From Haemonchus contortus (lineage: Eukaryota; Nematoda; Chromadorea; Rhabditida; Trichostrongylidae), in NCBI GenBank assembly GCA_000469685.2, contig LS997567.1:25888119-25952118 (forward strand): a stretch of 64,000 nucleotides of DNA. Direction: 5' to 3'. Shown in pieces: positions 44,479 to 55,640 of this stretch. The notes beneath the pieces were generated by a model that worked only from the letters and a program-made list of their open reading frames with translations, did not search any database and was not told the origin of the DNA. Numbering within the stretch: position 1 is the stretch's first letter; each line of letters begins with the position of its first letter. The translations under genes and the position numbers were made by a program.

Positions 44479-46053
44479 CTACAAAATACTTTTGTGAACA
44501 ATATTCTTGATTTTTGTCCTTGGTGAGAGGACCTCTACGGAGTCGGCATTCCGAGATCTTGACAGTGCAACATATAGTTGTCCATGGGAAAATACATCGT
44601 CGGGTAAATAGACTCTAACTTTCGACAATGTTTGGCCTTGAGCCTTGTTGATGGTAGTAGCGGAGGTCAAACGAATCGGAAATTGTCTTCTGCGAAGGCG
44701 GAATGGAAGCCCCTTATCTGTATACAGGTCTATGCGAGGGATGAGAACGAATTCATTTTTCCTCACTCCGGTAGCAAAGAGGCATCCAAGCACGTATTAG
44801 CCAAACTGATCCACAATAAGACTTGTGCCGTTACAAAGGCCTTTGGATACGTCAAGGTTGTTTCACCAAAAATTTCCTCTATAAGATTTCCTGAACTACG
44901 GGGGGTAGCTTAATAAAACCAATTTCATCTTCCGGATATGCTCCCTCCTTGCCTTGTAGCAGCATCCTTGCCCACTCTTCACTACCTGCTGCAGCTCTCA
45001 TGTTCACTTAAAGATGATGAGTGACAAAATGTGGCCACAAATGAGACCTCTTAATGCGCGCGCTTTCCAAATCTTCCTGTCGCCCTCTCTCTATACCAGG
45101 GAGCACCTGCCGAAAATCTCCCCCAACCACCATAACCTTACCCCTAAATATCTATCATTTTGCATGATAACTCTCAACAAAATGTCAACCGCTTCCAATG
45201 TCTACTTGGGAACCATTTGAATTTCATCCCAAAAAATGATGAGGATGTCATGCAAAGCTCTGGCTTCAACAGACTCCCTTGTCATCGTACTTGTTCTGCA
45301 GCCGTCATGTATGTTCAACTTAAAGGTACTGCTTGCAGTTCTACCTCGCGGTAGTAAATTAGAAGCAATACCCGTCCAGGCCACACACATGACGCTTTTC
45401 CCCATTCCTAAAAGAGTGTGATATAGAGCTGTGTACAAATATGTTTTTCCACTTCCCTCTGGGCCATCTATGAAGAAATGCCTTCCGACATTCCTTGCAT
45501 CAGTCGATTGCAAAATATTGTCTGCTGCTAATCTTTGATGTTCGTTTAAATTATTGGGCAATTCTCTCTCCTGAGCTGCGTGTTCAGGTTCGGATTCATA
45601 ATCCTCATCTATATATCCTGGCCTTCGATCAGCCGGAGGAGTAGCGAAATTGCAAAAGTTGACTCCACATATCTGCATTCTATCCATAAGGTCGTAGTAG
45701 GCCCGGATTATTCCCTCCTCATCGCTCGAGCCACGGTGCACATAATCTTCTGGTATAGCCGACTTGAACTGCTCCCATAGCTGCTCCGGCTCTGTAACGT
45801 CGCAAAAGCATAAAAGGCCACCGAAAAGTGATCGAAGTTCTCGTGGCATTTGAAACTCTGTCGCTTCTCTCAGACAACTTTCGTAATGAGAGTCATCGTG
45901 CATTAGTCCGAGTGCCTTTGCTGCTTCCTTGAAAGTAGTACAAATTACACCACTCACAGTCTTCAGCTCATCGAATGACTTAGCTCCCCTTCTATTTAGG
46001 AGAAGTATTCGAAGGCTGTAGCGCTCAAAATCCAGTGGGTTTGCTGTGTACAT
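44479..46053 (-). pseudogene. Helitron helicase domain (PIF1-type)
   Basis: The first segment (45202-46053) starts near NPLDFERYSLRILLLNRRGA and contains Walker A GPEGSGKTYLY at residues 197-207 and Walker B IIFWDEIQM at 273-281. After a frame change come GGDFRQVLPG-like and QGKEGAYPEDEIGF-like pieces in other frames. The last segment (44479-44793) has [20 protein letters not shown] and [12 protein letters not shown], the closing motifs of PIF1 helicases. The ATP-binding residues look intact although the frame is not. Confidence 0.94.
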
Positions 46054-46058
46054 TCTTC

Positions 46059-46480
46059 CTAATTGTGACTTTGCTTCTCTCTAATCCTCCACTTTCTTGT
46101 TTGCCGATCGAATGTGAAGTGCTCCGGCAGCTGAACATAGAGTAATGTCTGAGCATTGACCTCACCTTGAGGTGCATTTCCAGCTCCGAACGCAGCTTCG
46201 TGTTCCGCGTTAAGTTTGAAATACGCTGTTAGCATCGTGTCTCTTTCTGCAGCACGACGAAGAGCTTCTTCCTCTTGTCCAAACTGAAAGACAACACCCC
46301 CGAGTTCTGGCAAATGCACTTGCAACCGGTAAACAGTATGCAATTTGGAATGGATGTCGAAGCCAAGCAATCTTTGCACAGATTTCGGAGCACACAGTTA
46401 TCTTTCATTGACAAGTGCATCGATCTCGTTTATGGCTTCGACTCTATCATCCATTTGTTCTAATCACACGTAACGCCGCT
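46059..46480 (-). pseudogene. Helitron segment between Rep and helicase
   Basis: The open part encodes VQRLLGFDIHSKLHTVYRLQ, VHLPELGGVVFQFGQEEEAL, then HFTFDRQTRKWRIREK. It sits in the normal position between the two-tyrosine motif and the helicase. A stop separates it from INEIDALVNER upstream, and another from the helicase. Confidence 0.88.
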
Positions 46481-48120
46481 CTGTCTGGGCCCTTGTATAC
46501 GTGTTTGTACATATATTTCACTGCGTGAATCATAGCGCAGATCTCAACGTTTAAATGGGCATTATATCGAATAGATATATACTATTATACGGTACTACAG
46601 ATCTGTTGTCTAGCGGTGTGCTACCATATTGTACTGTCCTCCTATCGTTCGGTCGTCTGTATTCTAGATAGCCGTCTACCTCTATGTTCGTAGTCTCCCT
46701 GAATGGTTTGGGAAACTTTTTTGAACACTGGCCGTCTACCATACACGGCGAGGTTGGGTTGTCCACACCGCGGAGCCTATGCATTATGCAAGATGTTACA
46801 ATTTCATGAAGCCGAGATTCTGTTACTGGATCAGGTATAACAGCCTGCACTACAGTATTCACTTCAGTAGGGTTTCTCGGCTTATCCTCTGCAGCTAAGG
46901 TGAGTAAAATATGGCAATGAGGAAGTCCTCTTTTCTGTTCCCCATTTCACTTATGTGCGCGATAACACTTCCAAGTATATTCCGCTCTAAAAAACCTGTG
47001 TATAGCTCCTGCATGTTAGTATGAAACACGCGAGCAACAATGTCAGGCCGATCGGAAGCTGATTGGCCTCTACTCAGTTGTTCTACAATTTCCCTCCATG
47101 TCGGATTGCAAGTAAAGGTTATAAACAGGTCTGTTCTCCCATATTTGAAAACAATGGCCATAGCATCTTGATAGTTTTGCACCATGGCTCGAGGTGAGCG
47201 AGGAAACGAAGGAGCTAGAATGACCCTCACAATTCCTGGCGGGCCTTCGATGTTCATATCTCCTGCCACATAGTCAGCGACCGCGATACGTATCTACTCG
47301 GAGTTCCCTTTGGTGTTTTCTGTCGTAGTTCAAACGGTTTTACTCAGTCTTTACATAGCTGTCTACCAAAAATTGTTGGAAAAGTTTGCCGGCAAAGTGA
47401 AGGGGATTGAATCCCACCCTCACAGCTATCATGTTTGAATAACATTCCCTTTGGGTGATTCTTGTTCTACGGCGCTCTGACGGGTTTTTTTTAACATGTT
47501 AGGGTGCCATCCAAGCTCACCACGTAGGAATAAAACGGGGTAGGAGAGCGGATCACATTCGGCATCGTAAACGCGAAAATTGCGCAGGCCTCCTGATCGT
47601 AAGTGCACGGCGAGATTCCGCTCGGCCGGTACATCTCCTTCCTCTCCTACATACACGACGGCCACTTCGTTTGCGTTGGCTCATTGTAACGGCGTGGATC
47701 CAAATTCGAACTTTGAAAAATAATCTTAACTGGCATCGCCGTTCCCTTCTCTTGCTGCTCGAGCCTCCTCTTCAAGAGCGACGTCGTTCAGCATTTTGTA
47801 CGCTCGCGCAAAAGCATTTATTTCATGGAACAGTGTGCTGAGAGATCGGATCAGAGCAGGGTTGCAGTGTATGTTAGCTGGGTTTCCCGCATTTCACCAG
47901 CCGCCATTGATGTGTCAAGAATGTACACTTGACCGTACCGTGGTGGCTGACCTTCCTCTGGGCGTACAGGACCAATTCTGTGATAAATTTGGCCGTGAAT
48001 ACGGAAGCAGTAGGGCCCTTGACGTGGGGAATCCAGTTGAACCCCAATAGACGCAAATGCAAAGGCGCTGTTGTAGTTGCGGATGTATTCATGGAATTCC
48101 TTCGCATTGGCGTCTTGATT
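46480..48120 (-). pseudogene. Helitron Rep domain, HUH and two-tyrosine motifs
   Basis: Order on the minus strand: YIRNYNSAFAFASIGVQLDS near 48085, GQVYILDTSMAAGEMRE near 47905, VAVVYVGEEGDVPAERNLAV (47665 down) with DPLSYPVLFLRGELGWHPN, then YGRTDLFITFTCNPTWREIV (47150 down). The HUH box reads GLPHCHILL near 46920 in a shifted frame, with both histidines kept. CMVDGQCSKKFPKPF and ICAMIHAVKYMYKHVYKGPD follow, the latter carrying the tyrosines. The active-site residues are present but the frame is broken in several places. Confidence 0.92.
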
Positions 48121-48164
48121 TGTTAGTAAATGATAGAGCTGTCTGGGATAGTTGGTAAAGCTCT

Positions 48165-48347
48165 CTAAAGTAATTCATGATTACAGCAATCATGAAAGGT
48201 TGCTCTGCCCGCTTTCGACTCGGATTTGGAATGCCTCGCTCCACAACTTTCACACTCAACATTCATAGGCCCGTCATAATGCACCTCTGGGATGACGTTC
48301 GAGAGAACTATCCGTGTGCTCCCAGCCGCAATAGTTCTGCTTCTCAA
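48165..48347 (-). pseudogene. Helitron zinc-finger box
   Basis: The segment reads NVECESCGARHSKSESKAGR, then ATFHDCCNHELL. The C..C.ARH....E.......F..CC spacing is the zinc-binding motif found ahead of Rep in many Helitron proteins. Confidence 0.85.
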
Positions 48348-49072
48348 CTGGTGTCTTCCTGATTCAGTACGTCGCCCCTCCTCGATTTGACTTGCCAGAA
48401 AACTTGTTCTTCGCGCTCTCTCCCTTCTGCAGTCGCAACGTTTTGCTGTTCACGTCGCTCATCGCCTTCTTGTTGTCTCCGTGATCTCGCTCGTTCTGCA
48501 TCGTGTAGTTGTCTAGCCCTTTGTTCCTCTTCGCTTTCCTGAACTCTTCGCGACCAAGTTCTTGTAGTAATGCCTGTGAGGCTAACTCTTTTTTGTTCCT
48601 CTCCTTCTTCCTCCCTCCCCGCTCTTGCTCTTTGACTTGAACTTTCTAAGCGAGCTTGTCGTTGCTCCTCTCCTTCTTCCTCCCTCCGTGCTCTTGCTCT
48701 TTGACTCATTCTTTCTTGCGAGCCTGTCGTTGCTCATCTCCTTCTCGCTCCCTCCGCGCCCTTGCCCTTTCAGCAACCCTTCTTACGCGAGCTTGCTGCT
48801 GCTCTTCACCTTCCTGTTCCCTCCGTATTCATGCTCTTTCGGCATCCCTCTCTAGGCGAGCTCGTCGTTGCTCTCCTCCTTCCTGCTCCCTTCGCAATCT
48901 TGCCCTTTCTGCATTTCTTGCCAGGCGAGCTCCGCTCTTCTTCTTCTTCCTGTTCTCTTCTCGATCTAGCTCTTTCAGCAACTTTCGTCGGGGGAGCCCT
49001 ACTCTGCTCCTCGCTTCCCTGCCTTCGTGTTGAGCTAACATCTTCAGAACTATTTCTTCTAATCCCGCTCAC
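48344..49072 (-). pseudogene. Helitron N-terminal charged repeats (STPR-like)
   Basis: Repeats of about 23-24 residues (about 70 bp), such as RARLRREQEGGEQRRARLER, recur roughly ten times across three reading frames. The DNA repeat is therefore conserved while the frame is lost. The composition (R, E, Q, A) and period match the 'one score and three' peptide repeat, a DNA-binding repeat known at the N terminus of some Helitron proteins. The opposite-strand open frames, rich in L and S, are shadows. Confidence 0.85.
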
Positions 49073-49640
49073 ATTTTTTCTGAAGAGGGTTCAAATCAGG
49101 TGCGGAACATGACTACGATCTGCATAGAAATAGCAGAATATCCAATATTACGTGATGAGAATGTTTCTATAACGGCTTGACCCTTCTTTCTCCCCGACGC
49201 TTCTTCGTGAATTTGAATATGACCCGTCCCCTTTATGTTTTTTTCGTTTTTTGTCTTTCTCGTATCGGAATTTTTGTTGTGTTTGAACAAGCAGGGTGCC
49301 TTCATTTTCTTCCTTTTTACCCCCCACTTTTACCCAAAGACATGAAGGTGCTGAGAGAGTGTATTATTTACATATTGTGTGAAGATTTTTTTAGATGTGA
49401 CATCTGAGTACATATTAGCTTAGATTGCTGCGGTACACCATGAAAACCACATGAAAACCATAAGTAAAACAAAAAATAAAGAACATACCCAGTCAAATAA
49501 ATCATCAAAAACATTTTAAAAAAAGAAGAAGCTCTCCCAAAATCAAAGGAAAAATATCGAAATTAAGGATCACACTATTTGAAAGTGAAAAAAGACAAAA
49601 ATCGTCACTGAAGTTCAATTAGGGTGGCAGGGTTATATTC
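49073..49640. other. AT-rich spacer, no gene
   Basis: This stretch upstream of the Helitron and before the second satellite shows no recognisable coding sequence. The 5' end of the Helitron should lie here. Confidence 0.5.
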
Positions 49641-51070
49641 AATGAAAGCATTATATAAAGTGAGGATAGCCTCTGACCACTCTGCTTTCTGACCTTCTAG
49701 AACCATTTTGAACAGAGTTACTAAATTATGATCTTAGCCCATCCGCTTCGGAGCAAGCCCAGCCTACTTTGCAGACCTTTTCTAGCGCAGACCCCGCCCA
49801 TTTTGAAGGTATGACTACTTTTTTTCCACTCCAGAACGTTTTTGAACAGAATTATAAATTTTTGATCCTAGACCCGCTCATCTCAGTGTAATTCCCAAAC
49901 ACATTGATGTTCTGACCACATATCCTCTATAACCTCTACCACTAATTTCCCGCGTTCTATAACGTTTCTAAGCACAGTTGTAAAGTTTTGATCTGAGCCC
50001 CGCCCTCCACAGTGCAGACCCTGCCCACTTCGAAAATTCCAACCACATTTGTTCCATTATCTTTAAACACTTTTTCCCGCGTTTTGGAACATTTCTGAAC
50101 ACAGTTGTAAAGTTCTGAGCTAAGCCCCACCCACTTTAGTGCAGACCCCGTCCACTTCAAAATTCCGACTACATTTGTTCCATTACCTCTAAACACTTTT
50201 TTCCCGCGTTCTAGAACTTTTCTAAACACAGTTGTAAAGTTTTGATCTAAGTCCCGCCCACCTTAGTGCAGACCCCGCCCACTTCAAAATTCCGACCACA
50301 TTTGTTCCATTACCTCTAAACACTTTTTTCCCGCGTTCTAGAACTTTTCTAAACACAGTAGTAAAGTTTTGATCTAAGTCCCGCCCACCTTAGTCAGACC
50401 CCGCCCACTTCAAAATTCCGACCACATTTGTTCCATTACCTCTAGACACTTTTTTCCCGCGTTCTAGAACTTTTCTAAACACGGTTGTAAAGTTTTGATC
50501 TAAGTCCCGCCCACCTTAGTGCAGACCCCGCTCACTTCAAAATTCCGACCACATTTGTTCCATTACCTCTAAACACTTTTTTCCCGCGTTCTAGAACTTT
50601 TCTAAACACAGTTGTAAAGTTTTGATCTAATTCCCGCCCACCTTAGTGCAGACCCCGCCCACTTCAAAATTCCGACCACATTTGTTCCATTACCTCTAGA
50701 CACTTTTTGCCGCGTTCTAGACGTTTTTAAACATAGTTGTAAAGTTTTGATCTAGGCCCCGCCCACCTTAGTGCGGACCCCGCCTCTTTAAAAATTTCAT
50801 CCACATTTGTTCCATTATCTTTAAACGCTTTTTCCCCGCGTTTTGGAACATTTCTAAACAGAGTTGTGAAGTTTTGATCTAAGCCCCACCCACTTTAGTG
50901 CAGACCCCGTCCACTTCAAAATTCCACATTTGTTCCATTACCTCTAAACACGTTTTTCCAGCGTTTAGAACTTTTCTAAACACAGTTGCAAAGTTTTGAT
51001 CTAAGTCCCGCCCACCTTACTGCAGACCCCACCCCCTTAAAAATTTCAACCACATTTGTTCCATTATGTT
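49640..51070. repeat. Second satellite array, ~127-bp monomers
   Basis: About eleven monomers carry GATCTAAGYCCCGCCCACC, GCAGACCCCGCCCAC, ACATTTGTTCCATTA, CCTCTAAACAC with a T-run, and CCCGCGTTCTAGAA. The central copies (50100-50750) are nearly identical. The outer ones are diverged. The left boundary begins ATTGAAAGCATTATAT, which matches the start of the related stretch at 54735. Confidence 0.95.
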
Positions 51071-51074
51071 TAAA

Positions 51075-51740
51075 GACACTGTTAACGAAAAAGTGGTTTC
51101 GGAGATTTGCACATGGTTTGAATTCGAAGCCCCCTCTAGTACCATTCGTGCAGGAATGAGGTCGGAAAACGGCTGGATAGGGCACAATAAGGGGGCGGAG
51201 AGGTATCCACGGTCGCCCTCCGCCCCTCCATCGGTGTCACGTTAGACGAGTGTCGAGACAATACGGATTGCTATTATTCGTTCTAGGACCCACGCACAAA
51301 AAGCTAATCACCGAGTGATGAGGCGATGTTTTTCTCCCATTCTTGTTTCCTCTGTTTTTCTTTTTGCTGCCGCGATCCCTTATTTGATTTCCTACTCCTA
51401 GAGGCTGAAAAAGGTGAGCTACTTTTGCTGTTACTAAGGTTTTTTTTGTTTATTTATGCTTATAAGTGAATGAATTGTGGATTACCATTGTCTGTTCTTC
51501 GCACTAGGACCCACACGCGCGCAGTGAAACGCACTGTTTAGCTCGTCCGGGCGCCCCACCTTCTTCATTTTTCTGGTTTCATTCACGTCCAACCCCCTTT
51601 TTAACGTTTTTTTTCGCGGCCTTTTTTTCACTATGAAAACACCGATGCACGCAGTTTCTTCACCTCAGTCGCACTAGTTTCGATCTTGTCTTTCGTTTTC
51701 CATCATAATCTAGATTACCCAAAATCATGTTAACGGTGCC
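51075..51740. mobile_element. 666-bp inverted-repeat element inside the satellite
   Basis: It begins GACACTGTTAAC and ends GTTAACGGTGCC, 12-bp inverted repeats with two mismatches. TTTAAA lies on both sides (51069-51074 and 51741-51746), while uninterrupted monomers have a single CTTTAAAC at this point. The satellite resumes at 51747. The superfamily is unclear. No transposase is encoded. Confidence 0.8.
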
Positions 51741-52265
51741 TTTAAACAATCTTCAAACACATTTTCCCCACATTTTGGAACATTTCTAGACATAGTTGTA
51801 AAGTTTCCATCTAAGCCCCGCCCACCTTAGTGCAGACCCCGCCCACTTTAAAATTCGACCATATTTGTTCCATTATCTTCAAACACTTCTTTGCCGCGTT
51901 CTTGACCGTTTATTTTATTTCCTGGCCTCGACGCCTTCGTCTAATCGAGTAATGAACCTTTGTGGAAAGTATCGCCTACGCTAAGTTTCCCTTATTTTTA
52001 TTGTTGAACCATTCCTCAGCTTTGCACATCTTTTCCGGCGTCTGGAGAGGCCAAAATAAGATGCTTGGCTCATGGCATCCCCCCCCCCCCTAGGGCGGAG
52101 CTTGGCAGAGCTCGTATGTGCTCTGTTAAGCCTGCCACAGGCTCCACCCGTCCCAAACTTGTTATATATGCTGAGGATAATGAAGTTCTGATGAAAATTC
52201 GCGTACCGTTCGGAAATTGTAGCTCTTTAAGATGTAATGCGATCAAGTTCTTTTTGTCTGAGCCG
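51741..52265. repeat. Satellite remainder and right end of a composite repeat
   Basis: A last satellite monomer (to about 51905) is followed by TCTGGAGAGGCC and AAGATGCTTGGCTC. GGCGGAGCTTGGCAGAGCTC and ATGTGCTCTGTTAAGCC then occur. These match the 3' portion of the element at 53248-55640 (about 55390-55530), so 49640-52265 is a partial, diverged version of that element. Confidence 0.78.
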
Positions 52266-53247
52266 AAACTGTAAGCGAAAATGACATTTGTTGAAAACTT
52301 GTTTCGAATGGAACAGCGGTCATAAACAAAAACATCAAACCTATGAGCTGATGGGATTATGCTGTCAAAAAGTATGAAAAGAGGAGGAAGTGACTTCAAT
52401 TCTGATACTGTTTGATATCCGCGCGAAAGTACTAAACTGAGCTGGAGGAGTTGGCTTCAAAGTAAATTCCGTTCTTAAAATTTACCTGGTAGGAAGTTTT
52501 GTTGAAGTAAAAAGGGTGCGAGGATAATTATGATGATAGAAGTCACGTATATGGAGAGAAGAGTTTAGTCATAGCCGCATATAAGTCGAATTTTTTTCTC
52601 ACTTAAAATAACAGAAAGGGATGGTGCAATATTCCACAGTATTCCTATACTACGCTAAGGTGAGAAGGATGCGGTAAAAACATTCTCGAAGGGTGTCAGC
52701 ACATCGCAGTAATTAATGCAAGTTTGACCACAGCTATATTTTAAGACATCCCGGCTATTTGTATACTGTGGTAAGTATTTAATAGAATTCGAAGGAAGCG
52801 AAAAGAACAAAAAAGGTAGTCAGTTAAGAAATATCACAAAGAAAAGACTCATGTAAATGGTTAGTAGCTGTGCAGCGGTTGTAATGCATTGCTAGCGTTT
52901 GAAGTTTGGCCTACTTCCGATATCGGCCCACATCCATGCATTTATCCTGAGGTACATGAGGGGATGTAACAGCGTCCGCAGCTGTTAGGTCAGGTTGACC
53001 CATGTCTGTGAATGTATTCTTAGGTATATGAAATTATGTCATCACATGGGACATCGTGGTGACATAAATTGATCAGTTGTGATTTTTTACAAAAACCAAG
53101 TAGTCGTTCTCCAGAGGCTTCTGTGAAGAAAAGAGGAAATATACATAGGTAGCTACATTTGATAGTTATGGTGATTGTTGCCCAAAAATTAACTATATTG
53201 CGATTTTTACTTCATTGTATAATCTCCAACATATACATCCTACTTAC
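52266..53247. other. Intergenic, no feature recognised
   Basis: This AT-rich interval between two copies of the composite repeat has no gene or repeat that I could identify. Confidence 0.5.
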
Positions 53248-53260
53248 TATAAAGCGCTTC

Positions 53261-53327
<67 letters not shown>

Positions 53328-55640
53328 GTTCTGTCTGTATGTCTGTCACGAAATTCCCTAGCTCCTTTAGATCTGCCTGGAGAGACCGGGTCAAGTGTGG
53401 GATGGGTGGGCCAGGTCTCGAGAAGTATAAAACACACATCACCTTGGCGAAGCCCCGCCCACAGTGGGCGTGGCGTGCATCGAAATGAGCTGGACTGAGG
53501 ACCATGATTTCAAATCCAGCCACAAGACGGCCTCAAAATTGGGGTTTAAAGGTGGCTTGAGGTGCGCATTGGTAAGTTAGATCGAACTGGGGAGACCCAC
53601 CCCCGATGGGCGGGGCGTTCTCCAAAAATGCAATGTTTTATGAATACATTTATAACTTGGTTTGGAGAAAGCCAACAGAGCAGGAAAAAGTTGATTTGGG
53701 AGGAGCATTGTCAGAGGTGTCTCCAGCATAAATGACGTCAGCGGAGACCCGCCCACAATGGGCGGAGCGTGCCTCGAAGCTCACATGCCTTCTTACATTT
53801 ATATACGAAAGTCCATAATTCCGGTTCCCATGGACGTAGAGAGTTCAAATTTGGTAGGAGTACAGGCGTCATGGAGGCAAAACTCATGATGGGTGGCAGA
53901 ACCAGACTCCGCCCACAAGGGGCGGGGTTTGTGCGGAAATTCATAACTCCCGTCCCCATGGACCTAGAAAGTTCAAACTTGGTAGGAGTACGGGCGACAG
54001 GATGGGAACACCTATGGTGGGTGGCAACACCGGACTCCGCCCACAAGGGGCGGGGTTTGTGCGGAAATTCATAACTCCCGTCCCCATGGACCTAGAAAGT
54101 TCAAACTTGGTAGGAGTACGGGCGACAGGATGGGAACACCTATGGTGGGTGGCAACACCGGACTCCGCCCACAAGGGGCGGGGTTTGGGTGAAAATCCAT
54201 AATTCTGTCCCAATGGACCTAGAAAGTTCAAACTTGGTAGGAGTACAGAAACCGCGATGAGGAAACTTATGGTGGGTGGTAGAACCAGACTCCGCCCACA
54301 AGGGGCGGGGTTTGTGCGAAAACTCATAACTCCTGTCCCCATAGACCTAGAGAGTTCAAACGTGGTAGGAGTACAGGCAACAGGATGGGAATACCTATGG
54401 TGGGGGGCAAGACCGGACTCCGCCCACAAGGGACGGGGTTTGAGCGGAAACTCGTAAATCCGATAAAGGTCTATAATGAAAATCAGCTCATGCGGCTCCG
54501 CCTCTCATGGCTAGAGCCCCTAGCGCGCGCGAGAGCGTGCATAGCCGCCTGGTTTAATACACTTCACATTTAAGCAGATTATCGAGTATGTGGTGCGTCC
54601 TTCCACTAAGTTGTTGGGCTGAAATTTTGAGGGGAAATGAGATTTTTGGCGTATCTGTGATGGGTTGAGGCCGAAAATCAATCGTATTGGGACTGCTTTC
54701 TTTAGGCTAGGTCGATCATCATGAACTCATTGAAAGCATTTTATATCCTAGCAGATTTTGATCTTAGCCCCGCCCACTTGAACGCAACCCCCCTCCCACT
54801 TTGGAGGTTCGCCAACACATTGGCTATAACCTCCAGCCACTTTTCTCCTGCTGTGTGAACAGAGTTATGAGTTTTTGATCTAAACCCCGCGCTCTTTTGT
54901 GCCAACCCCGCCCATTTCTGGGATCTGACCACATTTGTTCTTCTACGCCTTAACACCTTTTTACCGCATCCCAGAACGTTTCTGAACAGAGTTATAAAGT
55001 TTTGTTCTAAGCTCCGCCTACTTCAGTGTCAACCCCGCCCACTTCTGATATTTGGCCATATTTGTTCCATTATCTCTAACCACCTTTTTTCCGCTTTCTA
55101 GAACGTTTCCAAGCAAAGTTGCATTCGTTTTTGAGAGGTGGCTTTCGTTTTGACGAATGCCCCGTCCATCGTGGGCGGGGCTTCGCTAAGCTTATGCATG
55201 CCCAGCACGCATAAGACAATGCTTACTCTTTTTACTTTTTTCCTGGCCTCTGCGCCCTAATTGAATTGAGTTATGAATACATCAGAAAAGTACCGCCCAT
55301 TTGGAGAAAGCTCCGCACACTGCACGTGGGTCTCCTCCTTCTGGTTTGTTGACCCAATCCTCACCTTTGCTCATTTTCCCCGGTGTCTGGACCTTCTCGA
55401 GGCGAACATAAGATGTTTAGCTCTTGGCACCGCCCATTCCGGCACTTGCCCCGCTCCTCGTAGGCGGAGCTCCGCAGAGCTCATATGTGCTCCGTCAATC
55501 TTGTCCCAGGCACCACCCATCCCGAACTTGTCCCGACTCCTAAAGATGTTTCTGTGATAAAACCGGACTACGTGACACGCAGACAAACATACATACATAC
55601 ATACAAACAGACACACCAAACTTGTGGATTATATATTGTA
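53248..55640 (+). mobile_element. Composite noncoding element with microsatellite ends and two tandem-repeat blocks
   Basis: The left end is TATAAAGCGCTTCG plus about 70 bp of CTGT repeats. A conserved leader (GATCTGCCTGGAGAGACCGG) follows. Block A (about 53790-54460) has five or so ~124-bp units, each with GGACTCCGCCCACAAGGGGC, CATAACTCC, ATGGACCTAGAAAGTTCAAA and GGTAGGAGTAC. Block B (about 54735-55140) is the second satellite in a few copies. The right end has CATA repeats, then CAAACTTGTGGATTATATA. The reverse complement of the right end resembles the left end at 57170 (TATATAATTCGC, GTGTGTCTGTTTG), so the termini are loosely inverted. No coding sequence is present. Confidence 0.82.
53261..53330. 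repeat. (CTGT)n microsatellite
   Basis: About 17 nearly perfect CTGT units form the start of the composite element. The apparent TDRQ-repeat open frames on the minus strand are by-products of it. Confidence 0.97.

Larger units (their letters stand above)
44479..49072 (-). mobile_element. Helitron, near complete but decayed
   Basis: On the minus strand the parts come in canonical order. They are an N-terminal charged repeat region, a C..C zinc-finger box, a Rep (HUH nuclease and two-tyrosine) domain, and a C-terminal PIF1-type helicase. Helitrons are rolling-circle DNA transposons that use the Rep domain to nick and the helicase to unwind. At least seven frame changes and stops separate the pieces, so it cannot be expressed as one protein. 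Element termini were not found. Host-gene capture by Helitrons is known, and the exon-like array lies directly downstream of this one. Confidence 0.94.

Noticed and set aside
48625..49112. Plus-strand frames rich in L and S opposite the Helitron repeats
   Set aside because: They mirror the charged Helitron repeat on the minus strand and have no independent support.
53212..53523. Minus-strand frame with TDRQ repeats
   Set aside because: It is the translation of the CTGT microsatellite.
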